In this document: piece after piece, positions 8,869 through 15,340 of the stretch
How the letters are laid out: every line of letters starts with the position of its first letter
How positions within the stretch are numbered: position 1 is the stretch's first letter
From: an uncultured Prevotellaceae bacterium
GTDB taxonomy: Bacteria > Bacteroidota > Bacteroidia > Bacteroidales > Bacteroidaceae
Assembly (NCBI GenBank): GCA_902800435.1
Contig: CADCEQ010000029.1
Span: 1-41,184, forward strand
Direction: 5' to 3'
DNA: 41,184 nucleotides
Translations under genes and position numbers: made by a program
The notes under the pieces: generated by a model
Databases searched by the model: none
What the model was told of the DNA's origin: nothing
What the model saw: the letters and a program-made list of their open reading frames with translations, nothing else

Positions 8869-9492
8869 ATGAGAAAGATTATCTATACACTTTTCGTGCT
8901 CGTAGCCGTCCTTTTGTCGGTTGCCTGCAACGATTACGAAACCTACGGCGAACTGAAGGAAAAGGAGCGCGACAACATCAGCCAGTTCATCTCCGACAGC
9001 AGCTACGTCATCATCAGCGAAGACCAGTTCCACGAACAGGACGACAAGACCATCGGCGACAAGCAGTTTGTCTACTTGTCGAAGAGCGGTGTCTATATGC
9101 AGATTGTGCGCCAGGGCTGCGGCGAGAAGATCAAGGACGGCGAGACGCTGAGCATCCTCTGCCGCTTCGTAGAGAAGAGCATACAGGATACTTCTATGCT
9201 CTTCAACGCATACTATTACATCTTCGACCCCGACATCATGAACGTCACACGCAAGGGTAGCACCTACAGTGCTACGTTTGTCAGCGGCGTCATGCTCTCG
9301 ACCTATGGTTCCAGCGTCCCCGAGGGATGGCTCGTCCCCCTGCAGTATGTAAACATCGGCCGTCTGACCAAGCCCGACGACGAGCTGGCACGCGTGAAGC
9401 TCATCGTACCCCATTCGCAGGGCACTACCCAGAATGCCAAATCGAACGTCAAACCTTATTATTACGACATCACGTTCCAACGCGGACGATAG
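8869..9492 (+). CDS. DUF4827 family lipoprotein
   Basis: The start is the ATG at 8869; an in-frame GTG two codons earlier is less likely. The 207-residue product begins with a lipoprotein signal peptide ending in the lipobox LSVAC, so Cys19 would be lipidated and the protein anchored in an envelope membrane. The rest is a soluble domain of the DUF4827 family. Its middle (GCGEKIKDGETLSILCRFVE...) has the layout of FKBP-like peptidyl-prolyl isomerase folds, without an obvious complete active site. It sits directly upstream of glmM, an arrangement I recall from other Bacteroidales. No biochemical function is known to me. Confidence 0.8.
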   Translation: MRKIIYTLFVLVAVLLSVACNDYETYGELKEKERDNISQFISDSSYVIISEDQFHEQDDKTIGDKQFVYLSKSGVYMQIVRQGCGEKIKDGETLSILCRFVEKSIQDTSMLFNAYYYIFDPDIMNVTRKGSTYSATFVSGVMLSTYGSSVPEGWLVPLQYVNIGRLTKPDDELARVKLIVPHSQGTTQNAKSNVKPYYYDITFQRGR

Positions 9493-9576
9493 AGGGGAAA
9501 AAGTAAAAAGGTAAAAGGGTAAAAAAGTAAAAAAGTAAAAAAGTAAAAAGGTAAAAAAGTAAAAAGGTAAAAAAAA
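9493..9576. repeat. A-rich word repeat between DUF4827 and glmM
   Basis: About 84 bases consist almost wholly of AAAAAGT, AAAAAGGT and AAAAAAGT words ending 2 bases before the glmM ATG. There is no promoter element in it, so glmM presumably depends on the DUF4827 transcript. The spacer forms its whole leader. Confidence 0.85.
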
Positions 9577-9578
9577 CA

Positions 9579-10891
9579 ATGACACTCATAAAATCCATTT
9601 CCGGCATCCGCGGCACCATCGGCGGACACACGGGCGACACACTCAACCCGTTAGACATCGTTAAGTTCACAACAGCCTACGCCACCTTCATCGGCGGCAG
9701 GAAGATCGTCGTCGGACGCGACGGCCGCATCTCAGGCCCCATGGTGCGCGACGTCGTCTGCGGCACCCTCGTCGGCATGGGCTACGAGGTCATCGACATC
9801 GGACTGGCCACCACGCCGACCACCGAGATGGCCGTGCGCTGGCACGAGGCCGACGGCGGCATCATCATCACCGCCTCGCACAACCCTACCCAGTGGAACG
9901 CCCTGAAGCTGCTCAACAGAGAAGGCGAATTCCTTACCGCACAAGACGGTGCCGAGGTACTGCGCATCGCCGAGGCCGAGGATTTTGACTATGCACCCGT
10001 CGAGCGACTGGGTCGCGTCGTCACCGACGACACGATGAACCAGCGCCACGTTGACTCCGTGCTGCAGTTACGACTGGCCGACAAAGAGGCCATCCGCCGC
10101 CGCAAGTTCCGCGTCTGCGCCGACACCATCAACAGCGTCGGCGGCATCATCCTGCCCCAATTGTTCCAAGCCCTTGGCGTTGACTACGAGATACTCAACC
10201 GCGACTGCACTGGCCAGTTTGCCCACAACCCCGAACCGCTTGAGAAGAACCTCGGCGGCATCATGGACCGAATGCGCAAAGGTGGCTTCGACCTCGGCAT
10301 CGTCGTCGACCCCGACGTTGACCGTCTGGCCTTTATCTGCGAGGACGGCACGATGTTCGGCGAAGAGTACACGCTGGTCTCGGTGGCCGATTACGTGCTG
10401 ACACACACAACGGGCAACACAGTCTCCAACCTCAGTAGCACCCGCGCCCTGCGCGACGTCACCGAGCGTCACGGCGGCACTTACACTGCAGCAGCCGTCG
10501 GCGAGGTGAACGTCACCACGAAGATGAAGGAGGTGGGAGCCGTCATCGGCGGCGAAGGCAACGGCGGCGTCATCTACCCCGAGAGCCACTACGGCCGCGA
10601 CGCCCTGGTGGGCATCGTCCTCTTCCTGTCGAGTCTCGCCCAGAAGGGCTGCACAGCCAGCGAGCTGCGCCGCACGTTCCCCGACTAATGTTCCAGGGTG
10701 ACCCGTCGGCCACCGTCAACGATATCGACGGCGTAAAGATCGACTTCCCCGACCGCTGGGTACATCTGCGCAAGTCGAACACCGAGCCCATCATCCGCGT
10801 CTACAGCGAAGCACAGACCATGGAGCAGGCCGACGAACTTGCCAAGCGCCTAATGGAGGTAGTCCTTTCGTTCAATTCCGCAGCCGAATAG
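9579..10891 (+). pseudogene. glmM: Phosphoglucosamine/phosphohexose mutase GlmM, interrupted by a small deletion and frameshift
   Basis: GlmM interconverts glucosamine 6- and 1-phosphate for UDP-GlcNAc and thus peptidoglycan and LPS. The first frame (9579-10688, 369 residues) has the phospho-Ser loop ITASHNP near 99, the Mg site DPDVDR near 245 and the sugar loop GGEGNGG near 325, then stops after LRRTFPD. The second frame (10688-10891) resumes at FQGDPSATVNDIDGVKIDF and holds the phosphate loop RKSNTEP. Joined, they give about 436 residues; Bacteroidetes GlmM proteins are near 460. The missing ~25 residues are the stretch that normally begins SYFMAK.. and contains LTP..DVD. So about 70-75 bases, not a multiple of three, are absent. 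An essential gene broken this way suggests an assembly or sequencing error, or a second copy elsewhere. Confidence 0.85.
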
Positions 10892-10917
10892 TGCATCGCC
10901 TATCCTATTGCCTTCAC

Positions 10918-10957
10918 GTGTAATAACATTGTAACACGAATCATTCTTCGTTCTCGG
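10918..10957 (+). promoter_or_regulatory. Pho-box-like heptamer array upstream of the response regulator
   Basis: GTGTAAT (10918) and TTGTAAC (10929) are 11 bases apart. The positions at 10940 and 10951 keep the phase but have decayed. The phase places the last heptamer 17 bases before the -7 start, exactly as in the promoters at 13239 and 15126. This suggests autoregulation by the response regulator. Confidence 0.65.
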
Positions 10958-10967
10958 GAAAAAGCAG

Positions 10968-10975
10968 TATCTTTG
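10968..10975 (+). promoter_or_regulatory. -7 element for the two-component operon
   Basis: TATCTTTG followed by CCGC, 22 bases upstream of the ATG at 10998. Confidence 0.7.
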
Positions 10976-10997
10976 CCGCAGGAAATGGCGAAGGCTT

Positions 10998-11684
10998 ATG
11001 AAAATACTTGTTGTAGACGACGAGCAGGACATCTGCGAGATACTGCAATACAACCTTGAGACTGAAGGGTTTGAGGTGGCGACGGCCAACTCGGCAGAGG
11101 AAGCGCTGGAGCTGCCACTGCAAGATTTCGCGCTGGTTCTGCTGGATGTAATGATGGGCGAGATGTCCGGATTCCAGATGGCCCGGAGAATGAAGGAGAA
11201 TCCCGCTACGGCTCAGATTCCGATTATCTTTATCACGGCACTCGAGGGTGAGGACAATCTGGTGAAAGGACTGAACATCGGGGCTGACGACTATATAGCC
11301 AAGCCGCTGAGCATGAAAGAGGTGAAGGCAAGAGTAAGGGCGGTCATCAGACGTTCTGCACCTCACTCCCCCTATAACTCGGAGCCCGCCGAGGCCCGGA
11401 TCAGCTTTGAGGGCATTGTGCTCGACCTGAACACCAAAACCATTACCTTAGACGGCCAGCCGCTGGTATGCACCAAACAGGAGTTCGAGCTGCTGTCGTT
11501 CTTTCTCCAGCACCCTGACAGGGTCTATTCGCGCGAGGACCTGCTGAAGCATTGCTGGCCCCACGACGTGCTGGTGCTCGACCGCACGGTGGATGTGAAC
11601 ATCACCCGTCTGCGCAAGAAGATAGGGCACTACGGCAAACACATTAAAACACGCGTAGGCTATGGCTACTGCTTTGAGAAGTAA
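10998..11684 (+). CDS. phoB: PhoB-like response regulator (OmpR family)
   Basis: This cytosolic DNA-binding regulator of 228 residues has an N-terminal receiver domain with acidic pocket D7/D8, phospho-acceptor D50 in LLDVMM, T80 and K102. A C-terminal winged helix runs from about 130 to 228, ending RTVDVNITRLRKKIG...RVGYGYCFEK. The phoB assignment is an inference from context: direct-repeat Pho-box-like arrays occur at its own promoter, at the neighbouring Na/Pi cotransporter and at a small membrane peptide gene. Direct 11-bp-spaced heptamers are the known binding mode of PhoB/OmpR-type regulators. The stop overlaps the kinase gene by 23 bases. A less specific name would be OmpR-family response regulator. 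Confidence 0.8.
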   Translation: MKILVVDDEQDICEILQYNLETEGFEVATANSAEEALELPLQDFALVLLDVMMGEMSGFQMARRMKENPATAQIPIIFITALEGEDNLVKGLNIGADDYIAKPLSMKEVKARVRAVIRRSAPHSPYNSEPAEARISFEGIVLDLNTKTITLDGQPLVCTKQEFELLSFFLQHPDRVYSREDLLKHCWPHDVLVLDRTVDVNITRLRKKIGHYGKHIKTRVGYGYCFEK

Positions 11685-13107
11685 GTCGTTCCAGCGCAAC
11701 CTGCTGCTCAGCATCGGTGGCGTGTTCCTGCTCTTCGCCGTCTGTTTCAGCGTGTATCAGTACCAACGCGAGAAGGAGTACAAGATTGACATCCTGCACT
11801 CGCGGCTCCAGATGTACAACTACGAGATGGTGCAGACGCTCGGCGAGGACAGCCTGACCAATGCCCGCCTGTTTCGCGACTATGTGGAGCGGCACAGCAT
11901 GGAGGGGCTTCGCGTGTCGGTCATCGACAAGAACGGGCGAGTACTCCTTGACAGCTACGATGCCCATGTGGACTCTTTGGGCAACCATCTTCAACGAACG
12001 GAAATCCAACAGGCATTGCGCGACGGCAACGGCTACGACATCAAGCGCCTGTCGCAATCCACCCACGAGACCTACTTCTATTCCGCCACGCGCTTTGGCG
12101 ACATCATCGTGCGCACGGCCGTACCTTATTCAACCGAACTGACGCGCTCGCTGCAGGCCGACAGCACCTATATTTATTATGCCGTCGCGCTGACCTTGCT
12201 CTTGGGCGTGGTGCTCTACTACGTCACCCGCCGCATCAGCCGCCACATCGGCTATCTGCGCGAGTTTGCCGCAAGGGCCGAAAGGGGCGAGGAACTGGAC
12301 CGTGAACAGGAGCAGCGCCTACCCGATGATGAGCTGGGCGACATCAGCCACACCATCATCAAGCTCTACTGGAAACTGCGCCATTCGGAGGAAGAGAAGG
12401 TGCGCATTAAGCGCCAGCTCACGCAGAACGCCGCCCACGAGCTGAAGACTCCCGCCGCCAGCATTCACGGCTACTTGGAGAGCATACTCGACAACCCCGA
12501 CATGCCAGAGGACAAGAAGAAGCACTTTCTGGAGCGCTGCTATGCCCAGAGCGAGCGCATGAACAAGCTGCTGCTCGACATGAGTGCGCTGACGAAGCTC
12601 GACGAGATGGACGACAACCGCACCAGGTCGCGACGGGAGTACCGCCCTGTCGATGTGTCGCAGGTCATCAGGAATGTAATCGACGACACTGCCCTGCAAC
12701 TGCAGGACAAGTGCATCACGCCCACACTGCAATTGCCGCAGCATGTAGAGGTGCTGGGCGACCAGAGCCTGCTGTACAGCATCTTCCGCAACCTCATTGA
12801 CAATGCCATTGCCTACGCCAACGGAGCTACCCGGCTCGACATCGTCTGCAGGGAAACCGAGGTAGAAGGCCGCCATTTCTATGAGTTCACCGTCAGCGAC
12901 AACGGCCCGGGCGTAGAGCCTCAGCATCTGGAGCACATCTTCGAACGCTTCTACCGCATCGACAAGGGGCGCAGCCGCAAGCTCGGCGGCACCGGCCTCG
13001 GCCTCGCCATCGTCAAGAATGCAGTGGCCGCCCACGGTGGGCAGGCCACTGCACTCTCCACTCCCGACGGAGGCCTCACCATCCGCTTCACCCTCGCCCG
13101 ATTCTAA
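11662..13107 (+). CDS. phoR: PhoR-like sensor histidine kinase
   Basis: This inner-membrane sensor of 481 residues phosphorylates the adjoining regulator. Order of parts: transmembrane helix (~13-32); extracytoplasmic region (~33-165) with a PAS-like stretch (SVIDKNGRVLLDS); second helix (~170-190, ALTLLLGVVLYYV); HAMP-like linker; HisKA dimerisation domain with H259 in NAAHELKTPA; HATPase domain with N box NLIDNA at 377-382, G1 box DNGPGVEP, F box FERFYR and G2 box GGTGLGLAIVKN. The start inside the regulator gene gives translational coupling. The signal sensed is not visible; a phosphate role is inferred from the neighbouring Pho-type promoters. Confidence 0.85.
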   Translation: MATALRSKSFQRNLLLSIGGVFLLFAVCFSVYQYQREKEYKIDILHSRLQMYNYEMVQTLGEDSLTNARLFRDYVERHSMEGLRVSVIDKNGRVLLDSYDAHVDSLGNHLQRTEIQQALRDGNGYDIKRLSQSTHETYFYSATRFGDIIVRTAVPYSTELTRSLQADSTYIYYAVALTLLLGVVLYYVTRRISRHIGYLREFAARAERGEELDREQEQRLPDDELGDISHTIIKLYWKLRHSEEEKVRIKRQLTQNAAHELKTPAASIHGYLESILDNPDMPEDKKKHFLERCYAQSERMNKLLLDMSALTKLDEMDDNRTRSRREYRPVDVSQVIRNVIDDTALQLQDKCITPTLQLPQHVEVLGDQSLLYSIFRNLIDNAIAYANGATRLDIVCRETEVEGRHFYEFTVSDNGPGVEPQHLEHIFERFYRIDKGRSRKLGGTGLGLAIVKNAVAAHGGQATALSTPDGGLTIRFTLARF

Positions 13108-13111
13108 ACAT

Positions 13112-13128
13112 CCCTCCCTTGTGGAGGG
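13112..13128. other. Small hairpin after the kinase gene
   Basis: CCCTCC-cttgt-GGAGGG forms a 6-bp stem a few bases after the kinase stop. There is no T-run, so it is a poor intrinsic terminator. It resembles the CCTCCC/GGAGGG hairpins at the right end of the window. Confidence 0.4.
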
Positions 13129-13142
13129 CTTGGACAGGCATT

Positions 13143-13182
13143 GTTACACTGCTATTACAGCCATGTTACAATGCTGTTAAAG
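13143..13182 (-). promoter_or_regulatory. Pho-box-like array in reverse orientation
   Basis: On the minus strand four heptamers occur exactly every 11 bases: CTTTAAC, TTGTAAC, CTGTAAT, GTGTAAC (plus-strand starts 13176, 13165, 13154, 13143). They match TTGTAAC as well as the functional-looking arrays do. At the expected place 17 bases further there is no TAnnTTTG, and the reading direction is back into the kinase gene. Confidence 0.6.
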
Positions 13183-13188
13183 CAACCG

Positions 13189-13228
13189 CTGTAACCATTC
13201 TTTTACACGCTTGAAATGCCTTTGTAAT
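13189..13228 (+). promoter_or_regulatory. Pho-box-like array upstream of the small membrane peptide
   Basis: CTGTAAC (13189), CTTTTAC (13200), TTGAAAT (13211) and TTGTAAT (13222) are spaced exactly 11 bases. The last one starts 17 bases before the -7 element TACTTTTG at 13239. The register is identical to that at the Na/Pi cotransporter. Confidence 0.7.
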
Positions 13229-13238
13229 ATCCAATGAC

Positions 13239-13246
13239 TACTTTTG
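13239..13246 (+). promoter_or_regulatory. -7 element for the small membrane peptide gene
   Basis: TACTTTTG, 26 bases before the ATG at 13272. It proves little alone, but it sits in fixed register with the heptamer array. Confidence 0.7.
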
Positions 13247-13271
13247 TAGCGGTAAAATAATCATGTGATTT

Positions 13272-13382
13272 ATGGAACAGGAGAAAGCCAAAAGAGTCGT
13301 TACTGTTATTAATTGGGTGAGATTTATCATCCTCGTGGCGTTCCTTACACTTATCTATGCAGGACTCGTCGGCTGGCACTAA
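13272..13382 (+). CDS. 36-residue single-span membrane peptide, predicted Pho regulon member
   Basis: The frame encodes 36 residues: a charged N-terminus (MEQEKAKR), then one hydrophobic segment (about residues 17-34, RFIILVAFLTLIYAGLVG) and a terminal WH. It is too short for ordinary gene callers. Support comes from its own promoter with a full four-heptamer array, an ATG at a sensible distance, and a stop overlapping the stop of the convergent Na/Pi gene by 4 bases. It is probably an inner-membrane peptide with the basic/acidic end in the cytoplasm. I do not recognise a family. A role as partner or modulator of the kinase or the cotransporter is speculation from location. Confidence 0.6.
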   Translation: MEQEKAKRVVTVINWVRFIILVAFLTLIYAGLVGWH

Positions 13383-15091
13383 CCCTGACCGTTGGGAGGG
13401 TTGTCGCCGAAGTCGTTGTTCAGCCCCTTGCCGGCCTGCACGACGTTCATCACGTAGTCGGCCAGGTGCTCACACTCTGAGATGAAATCAACATAGAACA
13501 CGCCGAGCTGATAGCTGTAGAGACCGGCATTCACGTCGTTCAGGTTCTGGTTGCGCAGCTGCTTGCGGTAGTTGTTGATTTCGTGCTCGATGTTGACGGA
13601 TGCCGTGATGTTGCCCTTCACCGTGACGGGCTGGTCTATGCGCTTCATCATCTCAGTCAGAGCGCCGTCCACGAGCTCGAGCATCGTCTGCATGTGCTGC
13701 GTCTGCTCGGGGGTGAACGCATCCTGACAATGCATACGGTGACGGTTGAGCGTGCGGCCGAGGTTATAGACCGAGTCGCCGATAGACTCCAGTTCCGTAA
13801 TCTGGCGCAGCATCTTCTGAATCTGAGCCTTCGAGGCATCCGACAAACGGCCCTCGCTGACCTTGTTCAGATAGGCGGCAATCTCCATCTCCATCGAGTC
13901 GGTGATGTTTTCGTATTTCCCAATCCGCGAAAAGAGCTTGTTGAACTCCATCTCGTCCTCGGTCTGCATCAGCTGGGGCACGAAGCCGAACATACGCAGG
14001 CAGCGCTCGGCAAAGTGGTGAATCTCCTTCTGGGCCTCCATGATGCTGAGCTCGGCGGTAGAGAGAAGGCCGCCGCTGATGAACTTCAGGCGGTAGTCTT
14101 CGTCCTGGGCCTTCATCGGCAGCGCCTTGCACACCAGCATCTCAATCTGCTTGACGAAACCGATGAGCAGCAGCGTGTTGATGATGTTGAAGGCGGTATG
14201 GAAGGCTGAGAGCTTGAAGAGGTCGTTGCCGCCGCCCATCACGCTGTCGACAAACCAGCTGACGGCATTGCAGGCCGGATAGAACACGATGAGGAAAGCC
14301 ACTACGCCGAACACGTTGAAGAACATGTGGGCCAGAGCGGCGCGCCGTGCCTGCGTATTGGCGGTGAGCGAGGCCATGAAGGCCGTGATGGTCGTACCGA
14401 TGTTCTGACCCATGGCCAATGCCGCTGCCTGCTCAAACCCGAAGCCGGGGATGTTCATGCCGAAGAGCATCAGCGTGATGGCCATCGTAGCGGCCGAAGC
14501 CTGCACAACCATCGTGACCAGGGCACCGACGATGACAAAGAGGATGATGGTGAGGAACGAGTCCTGCGGCACATGGGCCAGCATGCCAGCCACCATGTCG
14601 CCGATGTTCATGGCCGTGGCTGCCTCCTGCAGGAACGACAGTCCCATGAAGAGGAACGAGAAGCCGAAGATGAATTCACCGATGCTCTTACGGTTGCCTT
14701 TGCCGCTGAAAATCAAGGGCATGCCAATGGCCAGCAGGGGAATGGCAAAGGCGGCGATGTTCACCTTGAACCCCACGGCCGAGATGATCCACGCCGTCAC
14801 CGTCGTACCGATGTTGGCACCCATGATGACGCCGATGGACTGTGCGAGCGTCATCAGTCCGGCATTCACAAAACTGACCACCATCACCGTGGTGGCACTC
14901 GACGACTGGATGAGGGCCGTGATGAGCACACCCGTCAACACGCCCATCACGCGGTTCTTGGTCATGGCAGCCAGGATGCTGCGCAGACGGTCGCCGGCAA
15001 ACTTTTCAAGGCCCTCCGACATTGTCTTCATTCCGAACAGGAACAGGGCCAGCGAGCCAACCAGCGAGAAAATGTTGATAATCAATTCCAT
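13379..15091 (-). CDS. Na/Pi cotransporter family protein with C-terminal PhoU-like domain
   Basis: This inner-membrane sodium-coupled phosphate transporter has 570 residues. Two NaPi (PF02690-type) repeats are visible. The first has the signature QSSSATT near residue 62 followed by GANIGTTVTAW; the second has the degenerate QASAATM near 201 followed by GQNIGTTITAF. About 8-9 hydrophobic segments lie in residues 1-330. Residues ~350-560 form a helical PhoU-like domain (AQKEIHHFAERCLRMFG..., LESIGDSVYNLGRTLNRHR), which in this family is thought to regulate flux. It is transcribed away from the SulP gene, from a promoter with four TTGTAAC-type heptamers, so low-phosphate induction is inferred. 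Confidence 0.9.
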   Translation of the reverse strand: MELIINIFSLVGSLALFLFGMKTMSEGLEKFAGDRLRSILAAMTKNRVMGVLTGVLITALIQSSSATTVMVVSFVNAGLMTLAQSIGVIMGANIGTTVTAWIISAVGFKVNIAAFAIPLLAIGMPLIFSGKGNRKSIGEFIFGFSFLFMGLSFLQEAATAMNIGDMVAGMLAHVPQDSFLTIILFVIVGALVTMVVQASAATMAITLMLFGMNIPGFGFEQAAALAMGQNIGTTITAFMASLTANTQARRAALAHMFFNVFGVVAFLIVFYPACNAVSWFVDSVMGGGNDLFKLSAFHTAFNIINTLLLIGFVKQIEMLVCKALPMKAQDEDYRLKFISGGLLSTAELSIMEAQKEIHHFAERCLRMFGFVPQLMQTEDEMEFNKLFSRIGKYENITDSMEMEIAAYLNKVSEGRLSDASKAQIQKMLRQITELESIGDSVYNLGRTLNRHRMHCQDAFTPEQTQHMQTMLELVDGALTEMMKRIDQPVTVKGNITASVNIEHEINNYRKQLRNQNLNDVNAGLYSYQLGVFYVDFISECEHLADYVMNVVQAGKGLNNDFGDNPPNGQG

Positions 15092-15118
15092 TTACCTGAA
15101 TACTCTGTAATTCAGGTG

Positions 15119-15126
15119 CAAAGGTA
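15119..15126 (-). promoter_or_regulatory. -7 element for the Na/Pi cotransporter
   Basis: TACCTTTG on the minus strand followed by GCACC, 28 bases upstream of the ATG at 15091. Confidence 0.75.
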
Positions 15127-15136
15127 TCGATTTCTT

Positions 15137-15176
15137 ATTACGACGGCATTACAGCGATGTTACAATCGTGTTACAA
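15137..15176 (-). promoter_or_regulatory. Pho-box-like array of four heptamers upstream of the Na/Pi cotransporter
   Basis: Reading the minus strand: TTGTAAC (15176-15170), TTGTAAC (15165-15159), CTGTAAT (15154-15148), TCGTAAT (15143-15137), each separated by 4 bases. The final heptamer begins 17 bases before the -7 element. This is the best-conserved array of the window and defines the heptamer consensus. Confidence 0.75.
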
Positions 15177-15180
15177 ACTA

Positions 15181-15312
15181 CCCGGCGGGTAGAGGGGCGT
15201 TACCCGGCGGGTAAAGGGGAGAAAGGTGGCGGGTAAAGAGCGTTCCCACGGCTTGGAACGTTTGTTCCAAGCCGTGGAACAAATGTCCCAGGCCGTGGGA
15301 ACAATGGGAAAG
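15181..15312. repeat. Degenerate 22-bp-period array of GGCGGGTA and GGAAC palindrome units
   Basis: Six consecutive 22-base rows can be laid out from 15181. The first three share GGCGGGTA at 15184, 15206 and 15228. The next three are palindromes of the GTTCCAAGCCGTGGAAC kind at 15242-15259, 15264-15280 and 15285-15302. The pair 15242-15280 can form a hairpin of at least 14 bp. The array fills the space between the SulP stop and the Na/Pi promoter and may serve as terminator for SulP, but no T-run follows. Confidence 0.7.
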
Positions 15313-15340
15313 GCAGTCCTTTGGGAAAAGAGATAGCTCC

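Noticed and set aside
14327..15214. 295-codon plus-strand frame opposite the Na/Pi cotransporter
   Set aside because: Composition rich in His/Arg/Glu/Gly is the usual mirror of a GC-biased membrane gene. It has no promoter, and the minus-strand frame has clear family motifs.
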